From NCBI GenBank assembly GCA_943788615.1, contig CALSQY010000004.1, positions 744,001 through 808,000 on the forward strand: 64,000 bases of DNA, written 5' to 3'. Source of the DNA: UBA4465 sp002292365. Lineage in GTDB: Bacteria > Bacteroidota > Bacteroidia > Cytophagales > Cyclobacteriaceae. Shown here piece after piece: positions 17,292-26,340 of the stretch. The notes beneath the pieces are model-generated. The model worked only from the letters and a program-made list of their open reading frames with translations, had not been told where the DNA came from and did no database searches. Positions within the stretch are counted from its first letter, which is position 1, and the number at the start of each line of letters is the position of its first letter. The position numbers and the translations under genes were made by a program.

Positions 17292-17669
17292 ATGGAAGTC
17301 CAAGGTAAATTGATAGAAAAATATGAAACATCAAAAATCAACGATTCGTTTCGGAAACGTGAATTTGTTGTTGAGTATGTGGAAAATCCACAATATCCTG
17401 AACTATTAAAATTTGATCTGATACAAGACAAATGTGAACTCCTTGAAGAATTCAATTTAGGTGATAGTCTAAAAGTAGAATTTAATCTTAAGGGGAGGAA
17501 ATGGACAGATCCCTCAGGTAATGACAAGTATTTCAATACCCTTCAAGCTTGGAGACTCTCCGCCGTAAATGCTACGGGAAGTAATTCAGGTCCAGCCTTT
17601 ACTGATTCAGGTCCAGCCACCGACGCTATAGGAGAAAGTTTCTCTGAAGATGACGATCTGCCGTTTTAA
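17292..17669 (+). CDS. DUF3127 family protein with SSB-like acidic tail
   Basis: A 125-residue protein matching DUF3127, a small beta-rich Bacteroidota family. Landmarks are the opening MEVQGKLIEKYET, KREFVVEYVENPQYPE and WTDPSGNDKYFNTLQAWR, with an OB-like strand pattern over residues 1-95. The last 35 residues are low-complexity and end in DDDLPF. This is nearly identical to the C-terminal tip of single-stranded DNA-binding protein (DDDIPF), which docks partners such as RecO, PriA and exonuclease I. A role around single-stranded DNA or its enzymes is an inference from that tail. It is divergent from the small membrane-protein/DUF2452 pair. Confidence 0.85.
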   Translation: MEVQGKLIEKYETSKINDSFRKREFVVEYVENPQYPELLKFDLIQDKCELLEEFNLGDSLKVEFNLKGRKWTDPSGNDKYFNTLQAWRLSAVNATGSNSGPAFTDSGPATDAIGESFSEDDDLPF

Positions 17670-17670
17670 G

Positions 17671-18223
17671 TAAAGAGATAGACTGCTTCCAGTGCCTAAG
17701 TTTTTTTGATTTAGAAAACCAAAATACACATCTCACCATTGGAAATAATAACGTAGCTAACATTACTAATCTTCTGTCCTACACTCAGAAAGAAAGATAT
17801 TATTGTTTCAATGAAAATAACATCACATCTATTATTTTATCTACAAAGTTAGCTACTCCAAATATTTCGGCCTCACAGCTTTATTTGATAAAAAATGTTT
17901 CTGATTCAATAAAAAATTCACATTAAAAAGTCGCCATAATCCACAGAATCCCTTGGATACTAAATAATCAAGATCTAGCGTATTTACAAAATTCAGGAGG
18001 TGGGAGCTCAAACAATTTGAATTCTTCTGACTTTTTCGAGGAAGTGTACCCTGAGTTGCATAAGAATAAAAACGAAGTTATCACCGTTTTTTATATTGAT
18101 GAAGGTAATGACTCCTTTTCTTTGAATTTATCCTCGCTAGATAATGGTCTATATCATATCCACATAAGCAACAAAAATCAAACTCAAATAAAGAAAATTA
18201 TTATCAATAATCCGAAATTTTAA
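17671..18223 (+). pseudogene. Remnant of a secreted protein with a type IX-like C-terminal domain
   Basis: Two overlapping open frames without proper starts cover this stretch. The first runs from before KEIDCFQCLSFFDLENQ to a stop near 17925. The second, in another frame, contains IPWILNNQDLAYLQ, then GGGSSNN, and ends at 18223. Its final 45 residues (SLNLSSLDNGLYHIHISN then KKIIINN) closely follow the pattern of type A type IX secretion sorting domains. The likely reading is the 3' end of a decayed cargo gene broken by at least one frameshift and lacking its 5' part. The main body of the protein is not identifiable. The alternative is a TTG-started 68-residue gene at 18017, which seems unlikely. 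Confidence 0.4.
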
Positions 18224-18525
18224 GTGTTTTGAAAATTAAGATAAATTGAATGAACTTCAGTCATCCGTAAATCAGTGATACTAAGTTCTAATTATTTGAT
18301 TTTTGAATAACAGAATCTATTTCTGTCTCAGAATATTAGATATATCCAAATAAATTATGTAGCAGACATATTTCAATAATGTCCTATTTAGGGGGTTTGA
18401 TTGCTTTAACCACCATTTGGTTAGGTACTTAAAAACACTAAATATTCCATTCTCTACCTATAACATATTTTTACCTTTTTTTTTGTCCTATTGACTTAAG
18501 GCTCAATTTCATTGATCATCTTTGT

Positions 18526-18533
18526 TATATTTG
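18526..18533 (+). promoter_or_regulatory. Candidate -7 box before the SSS symporter gene
   Basis: TATATTTG fits TAnnTTTG and lies 29 bases before the ATG at 18563. The 339-base gap from 18224 to 18562 holds nothing else that I can support. Confidence 0.4.
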
Positions 18534-18562
18534 TTAATATGCATCCTGTTTAAAACATAAAA

Positions 18563-20176
18563 ATGGAATTTTCTACTATTGACCTTGTCGTTTTCATCTC
18601 TTACTGCCTTTTAATAATAGGCATTGGACTCTTTGTTTCAAGGGACAAAAAAGGACATCAAAAAAAAGCTGAAGATTATTTTTTAGCAGGTAAAAATTTG
18701 CCCTGGTGGGCCATAGGTGCCTCTTTGATTGCTGCCAATATTTCTGCTGAGCAGTTTATAGGTATGTCGGGATCAGGTTTTGCACTTGGACTGGCTATTG
18801 CATCCTATGAGTGGATGGCTGCCATTACCTTACTCATTGTTGGAAAATATTTCTTGCCCATTTTCATCGAAAAAGGCTTGTACACCATCCCTGAATTTGT
18901 TGAAAAAAGATTCAGTGCCAATCTCAAAACGGTTCTAGCTGTATTTTGGATTGCTCTTTACATATTTGTAAATCTCAGTTCTGTGTTGTATTTAGGTGCC
19001 TTAGCTTTTGAAACGATCATGGGTGTACCTCGTTTGTATGCAGTCTTTGGCCTGGGCCTATTTGCGGCAGTCTACTCGCTATATGGGGGTCTTTCTGCTG
19101 TAGCTTGGACCGATGTTATCCAGGTAGTATTTTTGGTGTTCGGGGGATTAGTTACCACCTACCTCGCATTGGATGTGCTATCTGATGGACAAGGATTTTT
19201 AGTGGGATTTAATCTTGTCTTGGAGGCTGCTCCAGAAAAATTTCACATGATTTTAGATCAATCCAACGACCAATATGTGAACCTTCCAGGTATTTGGGTC
19301 CTCGTTGGCGGTATGTGGGTTGCTAATATTTATTACTGGGGTTTCAACCAATACATCATTCAACGTACATTGGCTGCCAAATCTCTTGGAGAAGCTCAAA
19401 AGGGCATTGCGTTAGCCGCTTTTTTAAAAATGATCATCCCATTTATTGTCGTGTTACCAGGAATTGCTGCTTATGTAATGGTCAATGAGCCCGAAGTCAT
19501 GGCTAGACTCGGAGCCTCGGGACAATTGAATCTACCAGGTGTAGGTGCCTCTGATAAGGCTTATCCTTGGTTATTACAACTTTTACCCACAGGTTTAAAA
19601 GGTATCGCCTTTGCGGCCTTGACTGCAGCCGTTGTTTCCTCTCTGGCCTCTATGCTGAACTCAACTTCTACGATCTTCACTATGGACATCTACAAACAAT
19701 ACATCAACAAAAATGCATCAAATCGCCAATTGGTCAATACAGGCCGATTATCAGCTGGCATCGCCCTTATTATTGCTTGCATCATGGCGCCGCTTTTAGG
19801 TGAGATTGACCAAGCTTTCCAATTTATACAGGAGTATACAGGTATTGTCAGTCCAGGTATCTTAGCCGTCTTTTTACTGGGTTTGTTTTGGAAAAAAACT
19901 TCCAATCAAGCTGCAATATGGGGTGCTGTACTTTCTATTCCCATTGCTATTGGTCTTAAATTCATTCCCGATATACCCTTCATCAATCAAATGGGTTTAA
20001 CTGCCATTGGTACAATGATTCTCATCATTATCATCAGTTACCAGACGGGTAAAGGTGAGGATGATCCCAAAGGGATTCAATTGGAAAAGAAATTTTTCAC
20101 AACAAGCCCCATATTCAATATCTCCGCATTTATCATTTGTATTCTTACAGCTGTTTTATATACGGTATTTTGGTAA
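18563..20176 (+). CDS. Sodium:solute symporter, SSS family, sugar-type
   Basis: A 537-residue inner-membrane transporter with about 13-14 hydrophobic helices. Landmarks of the SSS/SGLT branch are AEDYFLAGKNLPWWAIGASLIAANISAEQ (residues about 36-64), GLYTIPEFVEKRFS, YSLYGGLSAVAWTDVIQ and YYWGFNQYIIQRTLAAKS near residue 257. The Na+-site region AALTAAVVSSLASMLNSTSTIF lies near residues 355-376. It resembles vSGLT-like sodium/sugar symporters, so a sugar is the likely co-substrate, but the residues do not prove which. A DUF4442 gene starts 3 bases after its stop and is almost certainly in the same transcript. Confidence 0.9.
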   Translation: MEFSTIDLVVFISYCLLIIGIGLFVSRDKKGHQKKAEDYFLAGKNLPWWAIGASLIAANISAEQFIGMSGSGFALGLAIASYEWMAAITLLIVGKYFLPIFIEKGLYTIPEFVEKRFSANLKTVLAVFWIALYIFVNLSSVLYLGALAFETIMGVPRLYAVFGLGLFAAVYSLYGGLSAVAWTDVIQVVFLVFGGLVTTYLALDVLSDGQGFLVGFNLVLEAAPEKFHMILDQSNDQYVNLPGIWVLVGGMWVANIYYWGFNQYIIQRTLAAKSLGEAQKGIALAAFLKMIIPFIVVLPGIAAYVMVNEPEVMARLGASGQLNLPGVGASDKAYPWLLQLLPTGLKGIAFAALTAAVVSSLASMLNSTSTIFTMDIYKQYINKNASNRQLVNTGRLSAGIALIIACIMAPLLGEIDQAFQFIQEYTGIVSPGILAVFLLGLFWKKTSNQAAIWGAVLSIPIAIGLKFIPDIPFINQMGLTAIGTMILIIIISYQTGKGEDDPKGIQLEKKFFTTSPIFNISAFIICILTAVLYTVFW

Positions 20177-20179
20177 GCC

Positions 20180-20677
20180 ATGTTTCGACTGAACCCACAA
20201 CAACAGAAACTCAAAAAGCAAGTAAGTAATGCTTTCAAATTTAGGCTCTATGTACTTTTCAACTTACCAATGGGTTGGTTGGCAGGAATGAAAATTATAG
20301 ATTTGACTGAAAAGCATTGTATCACCAGCATTCCCTTTAAATGGATCAATAAAAATCCTTTTAAATCTGTTTATTTTGCTGTACAAAGCATGGCTGCAGA
20401 ATTATCCACGGCAACCGCTTGTATGGTGGCTGTTCAAGGTCATCAACCCTCTATCGCCCTTATCATAGTAGATATGAAAGGGAAATTTTATAAAAAAGCC
20501 ACTGGAAAGGTATTTTTTACCTGCCTGCACCAAGGTCAAACATACGATACCGTAGCAAAAGCCTCAGCCTCAAACAAGGCCCAAACGCTTTCACTGAAGA
20601 CGTTAGGTAAAATGAGTGATGGGACTTTAGTATCCGAGTTTACTTTTACTTGGTCCTTTAAACAAAGGCAGTCATAA
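20180..20677 (+). CDS. DUF4442 hotdog-fold protein, possible thioesterase
   Basis: A 165-residue cytosolic protein of the DUF4442 group, which adopts the hotdog fold shared with acyl-CoA thioesterases. Landmarks are WINKNPFKSVYFAVQSMAAE (the helix region, about 55-74), the glycine-poor strands ALIIVDMKGKFYKKATG and the final strand FTFTWSFKQ. Activity on acyl thioesters is plausible from the fold but not shown. It follows the symporter by 3 bases. It is convergent with the YihY gene, and the two stop regions overlap by 6 bases. Confidence 0.78.
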   Translation: MFRLNPQQQKLKKQVSNAFKFRLYVLFNLPMGWLAGMKIIDLTEKHCITSIPFKWINKNPFKSVYFAVQSMAAELSTATACMVAVQGHQPSIALIIVDMKGKFYKKATGKVFFTCLHQGQTYDTVAKASASNKAQTLSLKTLGKMSDGTLVSEFTFTWSFKQRQS

Positions 20678-21997
20678 ATCCTTAAGATACAAATTAGCCT
20701 TGGAGTTTTTGATCGCAGAGTCCAACGCATGCATCAAATGCTCTATCTCATCCAATTTTTGGTCCTCATTGATTTTAAAACCTTCATATCCATTGGAATC
20801 CAATCTGGTCATAACCAAGTGCATATCGATTTGATTAATATCTAGGGCAGGTTGATACCGGATGGCATCGTCATCTTGTACTTGACTGATTAATTCGCAG
20901 TGCTCCAACTCCAAACAGATGTCATGTATGAATCGATAAGGAACATCAACTAACGCCGATATAGTACTCACGCTCAACGGCTTTTTCTCTTCAGATTTGA
21001 AATTTTTAATCATGTGATAAAAAATAAGTAAAACCAACTTCCTCTTATGGTTGGGACTCATCTTCATACTTTCATATCTAAATTTCCAAGTATCTGCATG
21101 TTGCCTCGCGTAAGCATACTCTGCACCAAAGAGTACCAAAGTCCAACTGATTTGAAGATAAATCATGAAAAGCGGTAGTATAACCAGCGTACCATAAACG
21201 ACACTGTAATTGGACAAAAATGATTGACCATTGATCCACGCTAATTGTGTGAGTTGAAATAAAATTCCCGTCAAAATTCCCGAAACTGCCGCCGGGATGA
21301 ACTTCACTTTGATATTGGGTAAGATAATATACACCAGCGTCAAAAGCAGAGAGATAATCACATAAGGGATCAACTTGATGGTAAATAAGATGAACGGTCG
21401 AATCAACCCTAAAACTTCCATCTCTGCTAAACTCTTCACTTCACTGGTGATGTAAACAGTCACGCTCCCAGATAAAATCAATAAAAGAGGGGCCAATAAC
21501 ACCATTGCCAAATAGTCACTCACTTTGCGTTGCCAACTACGGCTTTTGGTATGCCATATCTCATTAAATGTCCATTCAACACTATACAACAATCGAAGGA
21601 CTGCATACAAAATGAAAACTAAGGAAAACCCAATAATTACACCTCCATTGACGGTATCAAGCATTCTTTTAGTGAACTCTAAGCTCATTTCTAAAATTTC
21701 TTTCTGCCCATAGAAAATATGATTCAGTTCTCTTTCCAAATACTTCTCTAAACCAAATCCCTTAGCAACGCCGAAGGCAATGGAGAGCAGCGGAACAATA
21801 GAAAGCAGTGAAAAATAAGTAAGCCCCGAGGCTTTCTCAGAGATGCTGTTGCGGTCAAATTCCACAAAAGAAATAATGAAAATTCGCAAGTTTCGATATA
21901 AAAACCTTCTTTTACCGTTGAGGGCAGATAATTTGACTTTCCAAAGATCTACCTCTAAAAATTGCTGTATTTGGGGGGATTTTGATAGAAAAGACAT
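20672..21997 (-). CDS. YihY/BrkB-family membrane protein with C-terminal cytosolic domain
   Basis: A 441-residue inner-membrane protein. Residues about 35-305 carry the six helices of the YihY (formerly RNase BN) family, including SEKASGLTYFSLLSIVPLLSIAFGV, YSVEWTFNEIWHTKSRSWQRK and the late FGAEYAYARQHADTW. The core is about 280 residues, the usual family size. A further 130 residues follow, with a pattern like a winged helix: KLVLLIFYHMIKNF, then PLSVSTISALVDVPYRFIHDICLEL and a beta-hairpin-like segment. Function of the family is unsettled. The tail suggests regulation or partner binding. Confidence 0.85.
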   Translation of the reverse strand: MSFLSKSPQIQQFLEVDLWKVKLSALNGKRRFLYRNLRIFIISFVEFDRNSISEKASGLTYFSLLSIVPLLSIAFGVAKGFGLEKYLERELNHIFYGQKEILEMSLEFTKRMLDTVNGGVIIGFSLVFILYAVLRLLYSVEWTFNEIWHTKSRSWQRKVSDYLAMVLLAPLLLILSGSVTVYITSEVKSLAEMEVLGLIRPFILFTIKLIPYVIISLLLTLVYIILPNIKVKFIPAAVSGILTGILFQLTQLAWINGQSFLSNYSVVYGTLVILPLFMIYLQISWTLVLFGAEYAYARQHADTWKFRYESMKMSPNHKRKLVLLIFYHMIKNFKSEEKKPLSVSTISALVDVPYRFIHDICLELEHCELISQVQDDDAIRYQPALDINQIDMHLVMTRLDSNGYEGFKINEDQKLDEIEHLMHALDSAIKNSKANLYLKDL

Positions 21998-22100
21998 AAA
22001 TCAACTATAAACTCAGTCGTTAATCAAGTGGGATATCTATAAAAAATATGTGCTAAGATAGCATGACTGATCTGAAATTGAATTCAAAAGTGTAAAATGA

Positions 22101-23237
22101 TTAAAAAGAATACTTTAATCTTAGGTAGGCTAAAGAGGTATTTTGGCTGCTTCCATTCAGGAACATTTGTCCAATGAGATCCAGGTCAAAATTATTTAAG
22201 GGAGAGAAAGTAAATATGGGATTAATAAAAAGACCTGAATTCCCGGGAGAGACCAAAGTCAGCAAGCTACCAGAAAACAAGGGATGAAAGGTATAGCTCG
22301 TTTGTAAAAAAGTATTCCACTTATAGGGAGTCAGCGATCGAACATCTGAGTTTCCCGAATTTAGTGACATTACATTATCCTGCTGAGTAGCATAAGAATT
22401 ATAGAAAATAGATCCATTGAAATACAAGGAATTAGGCAAAGAATAGTCCAGTGATACGGAAGTCAGCCATGCATTACGATCTGTTTTTTTTAAAGTATAA
22501 AAATAACTTGACTCTCCTTTAAATCCAACCCATCCTATGCTTCCCGCCCAACCCACACCAGCTGTCAAGTTGTTTTTCATGATACCTCCAAGCGCTTGTA
22601 AATCATAGCCTTTCACATTCCACTTATACATGGCTGCTGCCGTAAATTCATCCCAGTTATCCGCAATCTTAATAGCAATCTCATAGCCTCCTGCATAGCC
22701 AATGAATTTCTGAAAACGAAGGGCATCCGTACCAGGGCGCTCTTCGTAGTCAAAATCATAAAGCGAATAAGCATTGAAAATATCATTAGGGTTCCAGGCA
22801 AGATTAACACCCCAATTAATCCTTTGACGCCCTACTTTCAATTGCCATGAAGCATCGTTCCATTGCATATACAATCGATCGATCATGGTATGAAAAACCA
22901 TCTGATCTAAGTCTTCGGTATAGGAAAAGTCAAAAAAATCATTGTTCACATCAATGAAATTACCGTAAGATGGAATTGTTTTCACAGCGTCGCCATGGAA
23001 CATTCGTGTCCGAACTTCCGTATTTAAAGTGAGCTTTTCGGTGGGGTACCAAAAAAAATTAAGCCGGTTGTGAATCAAATTATCTAACAAGAGAGAATCC
23101 ACATCCTGCAATGCAGTCAAAGAAATCATTTCCTTAATGTACCCGTCTAAACGCCACTTTTTATTTGAATCTTGGGCAATTACGAGAGTCGAATACACTA
23201 CTAGAAAGGCACAGCAAAAAGGTTTAAGGCTGTTCAT
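22101..23237 (-). CDS. Outer-membrane beta-barrel protein of a Lol-like export operon
   Basis: A barrel-type outer-membrane protein of about 378 residues. The start chosen is the ATG at 23237, which gives a clean signal peptide (MNSLKPFCCAFLVVYSTLVIAQ is the landmark region, split here by its core and AQ cleavage). A longer start at 23255 is possible. The mature part is rich in alternating aromatic strands and ends in LAYLRLKYSF, with the terminal Phe that directs barrel assembly. Segments such as LKVGRQRINWGVNLAWNPND resemble DUF1302 and alginate-export barrels. It is the last gene of a TetR-controlled operon and overlaps the ATPase gene by 14 bases. It may be the outer-membrane acceptor or exit for what the ABC transporter moves. 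Confidence 0.72.
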   Translation of the reverse strand: MNSLKPFCCAFLVVYSTLVIAQDSNKKWRLDGYIKEMISLTALQDVDSLLLDNLIHNRLNFFWYPTEKLTLNTEVRTRMFHGDAVKTIPSYGNFIDVNNDFFDFSYTEDLDQMVFHTMIDRLYMQWNDASWQLKVGRQRINWGVNLAWNPNDIFNAYSLYDFDYEERPGTDALRFQKFIGYAGGYEIAIKIADNWDEFTAAAMYKWNVKGYDLQALGGIMKNNLTAGVGWAGSIGWVGFKGESSYFYTLKKTDRNAWLTSVSLDYSLPNSLYFNGSIFYNSYATQQDNVMSLNSGNSDVRSLTPYKWNTFLQTSYTFHPLFSGSLLTLVSPGNSGLFINPIFTFSPLNNFDLDLIGQMFLNGSSQNTSLAYLRLKYSF

Positions 23238-23907
23238 CTGATACGATCTCACCATCTACCAACTTGATAATGCGCTTGGCTCGATCAATGACCCTTTGAT
23301 CATGGGTAGAAAAAATAAAAGTAATCTTTTCTTCTTTGTTGAGTTTGGCCATAATATCCAATAAGGCCTCAGTAGACCCTGAATCTAAATTAGCAGTAGG
23401 TTCATCTGCTAGTACAAATTTAGGACGTGCAGCCAATGCCCTGGCTACTGCCACACGTTGCTGTTGCCCACCTGATAATTCAGAAGGCCTACGGTCTCTT
23501 TGATTCCTAATACCCATACGATCAAGTAGGTCATCAGAGCGTTCTTGCATAGTTTTAGCATCTATATTTTGCAATACCATGATGAACTCAATATTTTCCT
23601 TAGCCGTCAATACAGGTATCAAATTATATGCTTGAAATACAAAGCCAATATGCTGCAGTCGAAAGGCAGTAAGCTCAGATTCACTCATTTCATTAATCGA
23701 AACTCCTCCGATATCTACAGATCCTTCAGAGCTGATATCTAATCCACCAATCATATTGAGCAATGTTGTTTTCCCACAGCCTGAGGGACCCACAATTGCT
23801 GTAAATTCACCCTCTTTTACTGATAGGGTAACATCATTTATAGCCCTCACAGGAATGGTCTCAGGATTATAAATTTTACTCAGATTCTTTAATTCAATTA
23901 CTTTCAC
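23224..23907 (-). CDS. ABC transporter ATPase, LolD/MacB-type
   Basis: A 227-residue nucleotide-binding subunit. Walker A is GPSGCGKTTL at residues 40-49. The Q-loop region is VFQAYNLIPVLTAKEN, the ABC signature is LSGGQQQRVAVARAL, and Walker B is FVLADEPT followed by the D-loop ANLDSGS. The H-loop is STHDQRV. The sequence class is that of LolD and MacB, which work with FtsX-fold permeases by mechanotransmission rather than channelling. It lies 4 bases after the second permease and overlaps the barrel gene, so all are one transcript. Confidence 0.93.
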   Translation of the reverse strand: MKVIELKNLSKIYNPETIPVRAINDVTLSVKEGEFTAIVGPSGCGKTTLLNMIGGLDISSEGSVDIGGVSINEMSESELTAFRLQHIGFVFQAYNLIPVLTAKENIEFIMVLQNIDAKTMQERSDDLLDRMGIRNQRDRRPSELSGGQQQRVAVARALAARPKFVLADEPTANLDSGSTEALLDIMAKLNKEEKITFIFSTHDQRVIDRAKRIIKLVDGEIVSDEQP

Positions 23908-23911
23908 CTAA

Positions 23912-25129
23912 TTATAATTTTCTAATCGCTTCTAAAGGTTTTAAATTGACGGCTTTGATCGCTGGATAAATCGCACCTATCAAAGCGGTCATCATAACGA
24001 CCAACATCAACAATAAGTAAGTTGATTGTGCGATCTCAGGATAAAAAATAGCATCCCCACCATATTGTTCCAAGGCACCTGCATATTGAGATAAATCCAA
24101 ACCTCCATTCTTTTCAAAATACACATTGGTAAGAAAACCCGTCATTAAACCAACAGGGGCCGAAACCAATGAAATCATGAAGGTCTCCAAAACAATCATT
24201 AAAAATATCTTACGCTTGAACATGCCAATCGCCCGAAGCATTCCTATTTCTTTGGTACGCTCAAGGACAGCCATCAACATTGTATTGATAATGCCAAATA
24301 ACAAAGCAAGCATCACGATCACAGTGATCACCTGTTTGGATATCGCCGAACCTTCTTCAATCATATCAAATTCTGGCGCAATCTCTCGATAGGTTCTCAC
24401 CAAATTATTAGTCTTCGCCTCCATCATCTGTTTGGTCTCTATGAGAGATTCATTATCCTTAAGCAAATAAGCAAATTCATTGAAAGCCGTATCTGGTAAA
24501 TTAATTAATTTGGATAGGTCCTGGTGCCGCACATAAATCACGCCATTATTGATGCGAGGAGATTTAGAATGAAAAATACCTGATACCCGAAAGGCGCCAG
24601 CCCGTATATTTGCCTCCAAATCCTGAACGGTAATGACCACTTTCGATCTCACTTTGACTTTAAGCTTTTCAGCCAACTTTTGACTTAACAAAATAGGATT
24701 TCGCTTGATGTTTGTAAAATAGTCACCCGCTGTTAAAAAGCCAGAAAGAGCGGTCACAGCCCTTTCATCAGCAGGATCAATTGCATATACCTGAATTCCC
24801 AAATTTGTTTTTGGACTCGCCACCATGCCGTTCACAATGAGACGAGCTGAGACCGCTTGGATATCAGATATTTGAGATGGGAATTCCAGCAGCCTGGAGG
24901 GTTTTTTTACTTGGAAACCCAGACCTGGTTCAGAAAGGTAGCCCTCATGATGAATTTGGATATGAGAATAGTCATGCTGTAAGGAATTCCGAGAAATTGC
25001 ACCTATCATGCTGTTGTAAAATGAAACCATGAAAATAATAGACCACACTCCGATGGCGACTGCCGACATCACGACAAAACTTCTCCGTTTAGATCGCCAA
25101 ATATTTTTCCATGCCAGTGATAGAATCAT
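23912..25129 (-). CDS. ABC transporter permease, FtsX/LolE-like (second of pair)
   Basis: A 405-residue inner-membrane permease. It has one N-terminal helix (about 17-40), a large periplasmic core (about 41-270) and three C-terminal helices, the FtsX/MacB topology. The FtsX signature is LLFGIINTMLMAVLERTKEIGMLRAIGM near residues 280-307. The extreme C-terminus YPAIKAVNLKPLEAIRKL is also typical. It overlaps the other permease gene by 4 bases (ATGA). The two probably form a heterodimer like LolC/LolE. The cargo is not known. Confidence 0.9.
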   Translation of the reverse strand: MILSLAWKNIWRSKRRSFVVMSAVAIGVWSIIFMVSFYNSMIGAISRNSLQHDYSHIQIHHEGYLSEPGLGFQVKKPSRLLEFPSQISDIQAVSARLIVNGMVASPKTNLGIQVYAIDPADERAVTALSGFLTAGDYFTNIKRNPILLSQKLAEKLKVKVRSKVVITVQDLEANIRAGAFRVSGIFHSKSPRINNGVIYVRHQDLSKLINLPDTAFNEFAYLLKDNESLIETKQMMEAKTNNLVRTYREIAPEFDMIEEGSAISKQVITVIVMLALLFGIINTMLMAVLERTKEIGMLRAIGMFKRKIFLMIVLETFMISLVSAPVGLMTGFLTNVYFEKNGGLDLSQYAGALEQYGGDAIFYPEIAQSTYLLLMLVVMMTALIGAIYPAIKAVNLKPLEAIRKL

Positions 25130-26340
25130 TCCTTTAGTGCTTTAATAATTTTCAATTGTTTAATTGCCAGCATTGGGTAAATAGCTAAAAACAAGGCTAT
25201 GACAAAAATGCTTATACCTTGATTATAGAATATTTTGAAATTCAGGGCAAATGGAATGATGGGCTCATAACCAAATTTTTCCATCGCTAGGGCGGCATCT
25301 CCTGAAAGCAGAATGGGATTTGACCAAAAATATAAAATAATAGGTGTCGCCATGAGTACGCCCATAAGCACGCCTAGAAAAATCAATAAAAATATTTCTA
25401 TGGCTACCATAATTTGTACGCGTCGTTTGGTCATCCCAATCGCGTTTAGAATTCCCAATTCATACGTACGCTCCTTGATCATCATCAAAAAAGTTCCAAA
25501 TATCCCAAAGCCAATGACCACATAGAGAATGATCAAAATAACCCAACCGCCATAATAATCTAATTCAATGGAGGAAACTAAATCAGGGAGCATCTCCTGC
25601 CAAGTCATCACTCCAAGCTCTTTACCCTTCAAAATGGTTTCTATGTGCGCTTTCATTCCTTCAGTATCCTGTGAATCTTCTAGCAATATGGAATAGCTCG
25701 AGATCATGTTTGGAGCAGATAATAATTCTTGTAGCGTTTCGAGGGGAAGATAAATGGCACCCTGATTCAAAGCCGGAATGGGAAATTTCAAAATACCAGT
25801 CACTGTGTATTTACCAGCCGCGTTCACCCCATGGTATCCCTGGCCCATGAGAACCAATGTATCCCCCACATTGAGATTTAAATTGGCAGCCAAACCTGCT
25901 GCCATCAACACACCGCTCTCCGTATTGTAATCTCCTTCGATAAGTTTTCTTTCTAAATAAGAAAATGCAGCTTCTTCTTCAAGTGATACTCCAAAAAGTG
26001 CGGCTCCTTTAGTCCTGTCACCATGTGAAGCCAAAGCAAAAGAACTCAGACGTGGAACTCCCATTAATATACTCGGATTGGTCAAGTCCAACTCAAACAA
26101 CGCTTGTTGATCAAAACTGTTATCAATGATTTGATCCTCCCAAAAATCTACTTGATGAATTCCTAAATGTCCCGTAAAAAATCGAGCAGAGTTGTCAATC
26201 ATGTTTTCATAACTACCCAATTGGGAGGATTGCATCAGACACGCGAAAAACACAGAAAATGCAATAGAAGAAGCCGTAATCCACGTCCGTTTTTTACTCC
26301 TCCAAACATTCCTCCATGCCAATTTGATGTACAATATCAT
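25126..26340 (-). CDS. ABC transporter permease, FtsX/LolC-like (first of pair)
   Basis: A 404-residue permease with the same layout as its partner: helix at about 15-38, periplasmic core, and three late helices. The late part reads MIKERTYELGILNAIGMTKRRVQ near residue 287, the conserved coupling-helix region. The start codon shares one base with the stop of the LolA-like gene, a tight translational junction. The sequences of the two permeases differ enough to suggest specialised halves. The likely partner ATPase is at 23224. Confidence 0.9.
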   Translation of the reverse strand: MILYIKLAWRNVWRSKKRTWITASSIAFSVFFACLMQSSQLGSYENMIDNSARFFTGHLGIHQVDFWEDQIIDNSFDQQALFELDLTNPSILMGVPRLSSFALASHGDRTKGAALFGVSLEEEAAFSYLERKLIEGDYNTESGVLMAAGLAANLNLNVGDTLVLMGQGYHGVNAAGKYTVTGILKFPIPALNQGAIYLPLETLQELLSAPNMISSYSILLEDSQDTEGMKAHIETILKGKELGVMTWQEMLPDLVSSIELDYYGGWVILIILYVVIGFGIFGTFLMMIKERTYELGILNAIGMTKRRVQIMVAIEIFLLIFLGVLMGVLMATPIILYFWSNPILLSGDAALAMEKFGYEPIIPFALNFKIFYNQGISIFVIALFLAIYPMLAIKQLKIIKALKE

